Part shown: in pieces, positions 5,601 through 7,625 of the stretch
How the letters are laid out: every line of letters starts with the position of its first letter
Position numbering within the stretch: the stretch's first letter is position 1
Assembly: GCA_018065745.1 (NCBI GenBank)
Contig: JAGHSS010000297.1
Coordinates: 1 to 7,625 of the forward strand
Direction of reading: 5' to 3'
DNA: 7,625 bases
From: Candidatus Neoflavobacterium equi
GTDB lineage: Bacteria > Bacteroidota > Bacteroidia > Flavobacteriales > Flavobacteriaceae
Notes under the pieces: model-generated
Databases searched by the model: none
What the model was told of the DNA's origin: nothing
The model's input: the letters and a program-made list of their open reading frames with translations, nothing else
Position numbers and translations under genes: made by a program

Positions 5601-7546
5601 GTGCCACCAGAAGTATATACGCGTTCATTAGTGTCAAATGTTCCGTTTTTATTCCAATCAACCCAAGCTTGTACTTTTGCTAGTGCATTGTTTTGAATGG
5701 ATATATTAATACCTTCTCCAATTTCTTGGATAGGGAATTGTGCTAGACCAGTAAAATCTTGATACCCTCTAGGATTAGTAGAATAGGAAGATGAATTAGT
5801 AGTTTCATTGATAATACCAATAAAACTCACTTTTGTGAAATAAAAATCATCCGCAATATTGTTTGACATATTTGGCGTACAATAAGTAGGCGTTGTATTG
5901 TTGATGTTGTTTTTTAGGGGATTTAATTTATTGTATAAAGGTCCTCCAAGACAGAAACTATTGTAGGCATATACAAATACATAGTAGGTTGTATTTGCGG
6001 TAATACCAGAATTGACTGTAAAGTTTGTATTTGAATCATTGTCAATTACAACTTGTCCGCCAGGGAACGTATATCCGATAGCATAATTTGTACCGTTAAC
6101 TAATGTTGGTGCAGTGTTTGTTTTACTTAAGACTACAAGATAATTATCAGTAGCCATTGTTCCTTCATAAAATATTCCACTAACTGTAGTTGCGTTAGCA
6201 GAAAGTATCAGCGTGTTTGGTTGTACAACTGGAGCAACACAAGGTGCAGCTTGGTTTACATTCACGATGTAATCTTCACTTTGGCCAAAGGCTGCAGTTG
6301 TGATACAAGGATTGAATGTATTCACGCTTCTTGAAATGATTCTCATTTTTGTCAAACCTGTCAATGCAGTAAACGGAACAGAAATATTTGTTGTAGTCAC
6401 TAATGCATCAATTCCAGATGAATTGGTAATTCCTGAGCTGAACGTATATGTTTCACCTGCATCTCCAAAAACACCATTTTGATTCCAATCAAAATAAGCA
6501 ATGAAGTATTGGGTGTTATTACCGTTTGTATTCGCTTTCACGGTAAGTGTATTTGTTGTAGCTCCTTGAGTAACATTTACAACATTACAAAAATTCTCTG
6601 TTGCACTACTTGTAGTAAGTTGAGAAGATGTATTCAACAAATCATTAATTTGAACAGAAGTGATAGGTCTTACACCTGAAGTAAAGGTTGGTGCACAATA
6701 GTCCATAATCACTTTAGTGTAGGTAATTCTAATTAATCCATTAGCACCATAACCACCTCTAAGTCTGTTGGCGTTATATCTAAAAGACCCACTACCACCA
6801 CCACCGTAGTTTAGTCCTGGAAGTCCAGCAAAATTGTCAACACCATTAAATCCAGGTGCTCCATTCCCCCCAAAGTCAAATGATCCAACACCTGGGGTTT
6901 CAGCCAATGCATTTCCTCCATTTCCACTAGGACCTGCAGCTCCACCACCAGCACCACCAACTCCGTTGGTAATGTTTTGAACACCGTTCACAAGAAATTG
7001 AATCATGGATCCATTACCTCCGTTACCTCCAGAAAAAGTGATGTCTCCAACGCTGTTGATTGCATAACCGCCTTTTCCTCCAATAGATCCAACAGATCCA
7101 CCGTGGTTTCCTCCTTTTCCTCCATCAGCTTTCACAATGCTGTTTCCAAAAATGGAAGCACCACCATCGCCTCCAGTGGCATTAAATTCTCCAACAATTC
7201 CTCCTTTTCCAATAATATAGTCAAAGGAGCTTCCGGGTTCAACGGTAAATGTGCTACTTGCATAAGCACCACCACCACCTCCAGCGGCATTACCGGTACT
7301 ATTTCGTGATCCTCCAGAACCACCTGCTCCCCAAGCTTCCACTTTGATAGAGGTTACTCCACAGGGAACGGTAAAAATCCCGTCGTTTTCAAGAATAATT
7401 GTTTGTGTTTGAGCGAAGAGTTGGAAGTTTATAAAAAGTAAAAAGAGCAATGAGAGTGCGTAATTTTTCTTAAAACTTCCTAATTTAGAAGTGCATATCC
7501 CAAGATGTGCACATCCAAAATCAAATGAAAAGTAGTTTTTCACCAT
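2639..7546 (-). CDS. Giant multidomain surface/secreted protein with GEVED domains and type C T9SS sorting signal
   Basis: This 1635-residue protein is exported by Sec and then crosses the outer membrane by the type IX system. Regions in order: signal peptide (1-45, with an unusually long n-region); glycine-rich domain (about 50-277) opening with FTVPCGVTSIKVEAWGAGG; GEVED-like module 1 (about 348-430, ending GQSEDYIVNV); fibronectin III-like stretch (436-535); GEVED-like module 2 (about 560-700, ending GETEDYLFTV); Ig-like domain (702-788); a second Ig-like domain split by a jelly-roll/MAM-like domain (about 818-1004, ending AIDDVKVWG); a flavobacterial module with IWNGTNLNWNSDANW, NYWSSPL, NLVGNPYASAID and GQGFFV (1076-1383); a beta-rich segment (1415-1552); and the sorting domain (1563-1635). 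No catalytic residues are evident, so an adhesin or matrix role is inferred. ATG at 7546 is chosen because only codon 2 (GTG) offers another start before the hydrophobic core. No clear promoter is seen in 7547-7625. Transcription ends at the bidirectional terminator. Confidence 0.95.
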   Translation of the reverse strand: MVKNYFSFDFGCAHLGICTSKLGSFKKNYALSLLFLLFINFQLFAQTQTIILENDGIFTVPCGVTSIKVEAWGAGGSGGSRNSTGNAAGGGGGAYASSTFTVEPGSSFDYIIGKGGIVGEFNATGGDGGASIFGNSIVKADGGKGGNHGGSVGSIGGKGGYAINSVGDITFSGGNGGNGSMIQFLVNGVQNITNGVGGAGGGAAGPSGNGGNALAETPGVGSFDFGGNGAPGFNGVDNFAGLPGLNYGGGGSGSFRYNANRLRGGYGANGLIRITYTKVIMDYCAPTFTSGVRPITSVQINDLLNTSSQLTTSSATENFCNVVNVTQGATTNTLTVKANTNGNNTQYFIAYFDWNQNGVFGDAGETYTFSSGITNSSGIDALVTTTNISVPFTALTGLTKMRIISRSVNTFNPCITTAAFGQSEDYIVNVNQAAPCVAPVVQPNTLILSANATTVSGIFYEGTMATDNYLVVLSKTNTAPTLVNGTNYAIGYTFPGGQVVIDNDSNTNFTVNSGITANTTYYVFVYAYNSFCLGGPLYNKLNPLKNNINNTTPTYCTPNMSNNIADDFYFTKVSFIGIINETTNSSSYSTNPRGYQDFTGLAQFPIQEIGEGINISIQNNALAKVQAWVDWNKNGTFDTNERVYTSGGTSIISTTFGFIVPTTTAPGQYRLRLRMSTSTGTVNACTNSINGETEDYLFTVIAKCATKINSVTNGETCGEGPVVLAATGNAGTTVYSWYANETGGAPLHTSSSNTWTTPSLNATRTYWVTSGNGSCESKERKAVIAKISPLANISFYPENPVVCGENDSIMLTASGDTETVYLINEEFENGIGNFETGYAENVTTAFSNKNKFQIRTSPYVPDYTVWFPAISSGQAGNKFILCNSDFTHEYIPFNHYVRTPQLNSTNFSTLQLSLKLYFSRYKEDLVNPNVEFVDIQVSTNNTTWTTLERFSSDVGIGTRFKTLTYDVSNYVGQTNLRFRVLYNGAYTDGVAIDDVKVWGIKPLLTSFEWLNTTNVNAYIDSAATIRYVEGNRTTTLYVKPTYSQLQYETFQFTATARLTNGCIATKNIDVTNKTKIWNGTNLNWNSDANWLPYGKPTLDNCVIIPSEVQVSGSNYEAFGKNVTVKSTGKLTVKPTNNLIIKNWINVDSNGQATIEDKASLVQNENDANSGIVKIIKTTPPMFRLGLNYWSSPLTNNSNFKIGQLNPLTNYIYSYNPNVYSITGHFQPETGNTLMKSGSGYIVGVPTNFNMEESGLPRQTFTANFVGTPFNGLLQVPLYISTNAATINEDFHQINLVGNPYASAIDASRLILDARNANKTDGTVILWGNFSGISSDNESPYYNQYGMNYTSDDYIMMNIAGTVHNDTEDKITTYQYIASGQGFFVNATTNNSLLTFDNNMRVKNENSVFYKEQGGNAKDKIEQVWLNLKNDKATLAQALIGYAAFTTDGFDYGYDSKIFKLKKNQLYTMIPGYDLAIQTKPTFDSSDVIPLGFTVETAGKNTISVGKTKEWMNDTEIYLMDKKLNIAHNLKTGDYVFNSTEGDHRDRFELRFRKPDTKVQEPNKVFATTKDGVTIHSDNQNMSGLEVFDINGRLLFKADVINEKSFSIPNLDKIKRTYIINVRLENGKIENLKVIY
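2642..2860 (-). other. C-terminal T9SS sorting domain, type C
   Basis: Residues 1563-1635 have the pattern of a type C sorting signal: KVFATTKDGVTIHS, then the core LEVFDINGRLLFKA, a PNLDKIKRTYIINVRLENG segment and the terminal ENLKVIY. In the known system this domain targets the protein to the T9SS outer-membrane translocon and is usually removed afterwards. The protein is therefore expected at the cell surface or in the medium. Confidence 0.88.
6716..7399 (-). other. Glycine-rich domain of the giant protein
   Basis: Residues about 50-277 are dominated by irregular GGxGG, GGKGG and GGNGG runs. They start with a beta-type segment (IILENDGIFTVPCGVTSIKV) and end in GGYGANGLIRITYT. The layout recalls glycine-rich domains found in secreted proteins and phage tail proteins (the PF21722 type, from memory). 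The repeats are not in tandem register, so this is a compositional domain and not a DNA tandem repeat. It probably forms an extended, glycine-packed surface structure (inference). Confidence 0.7.
7412..7546 (-). other. Signal peptide with extended n-region
   Basis: Residues 1-45 of the giant protein. A 28-residue polar n-region containing Cys12 and Cys18 and ending in the basic KLGSFKKN precedes a hydrophobic core, YALSLLFLLFINFQLFA (29-45). The likely cleavage is after Ala45, leaving an N-terminal Gln. There is no lipobox, so this is a Sec/SPI-type signal. Most signal peptides have n-regions of only a few residues. Confidence 0.8.
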
Positions 7547-7625
7547 GGTTAGAATTTTTAGATTAGTAATAGGGCTAACTTAGAACGTTGTAGTTTTTTT
7601 ATAATTGTATAGAATAGTATTAAAT

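Noticed and set aside
6977..7309. Plus-strand open frame of 110 codons rich in Ser, opposite the glycine-rich region
   Set aside because: It is the antisense of GGN/GGT-rich codons of the giant gene, which by composition gives Ser/Thr-rich open frames. It has no domain pattern of its own.
6716..7330. Repetitive-looking CCACCACC/GGTGGTGG DNA as a tandem repeat or CRISPR-like array
   Set aside because: Spacing and repeat units are irregular, and the pattern is fully explained by glycine codons in a coding domain.
7547..7625. Promoter for the giant gene
   Set aside because: The region is AT-rich, but I find no TAnnTTTG box with a suitably spaced TTTG/TTG on the minus strand. The promoter may lie further upstream or be non-canonical.

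Overview
The window looks like chromosomal DNA from a member of the Bacteroidetes, most likely a Flavobacteriaceae species close to Flavobacterium. The DNA is AT-rich, genes lack Shine-Dalgarno sequences, and one promoter candidate matches the Bacteroidetes TAnnTTTG pattern. The largest gene encodes a modular surface protein with the C-terminal sorting domain of the type IX secretion system, which is restricted to this phylum. These points support the assignment, but no marker gene for species placement is present.

Layout, left to right. Positions 48-2030 (minus) hold hutU, a urocanate hydratase of the long, eukaryote-like form. Just upstream of it in the same direction (2063-2248, minus) is a 61-residue cysteine-rich protein of the DUF5522 type; the 32-base gap suggests the two are co-transcribed. 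A 29-base divergent spacer separates this from a plus-strand gene (2278-2604) for a 108-residue protein with an HExxH motif and one membrane-type segment. That gene converges on the giant minus-strand gene (2639-7546), and a single bidirectional terminator fills the gap between the two stop codons. The giant gene encodes a 1635-residue secreted protein: signal peptide, glycine-rich domain, two GEVED modules, Ig-like and jelly-roll-like domains, a long flavobacterial C-terminal module and a type C T9SS sorting signal. Positions 7547-7625 are its upstream region.

Functionally there are three unrelated units: histidine degradation (hutU with its small partner), a small putative membrane metallopeptidase-like protein, and a cell-surface or secreted adhesin-like protein. 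I see no RNA gene, mobile element, CRISPR array, prophage or defence system. The most interesting points are the very compact divergent promoter region with a possibly leaderless transcript, the minimal HExxH protein, the unusual N-terminal extension of the giant protein, and the jelly-roll-like domain that appears to be nested inside an Ig-like fold.
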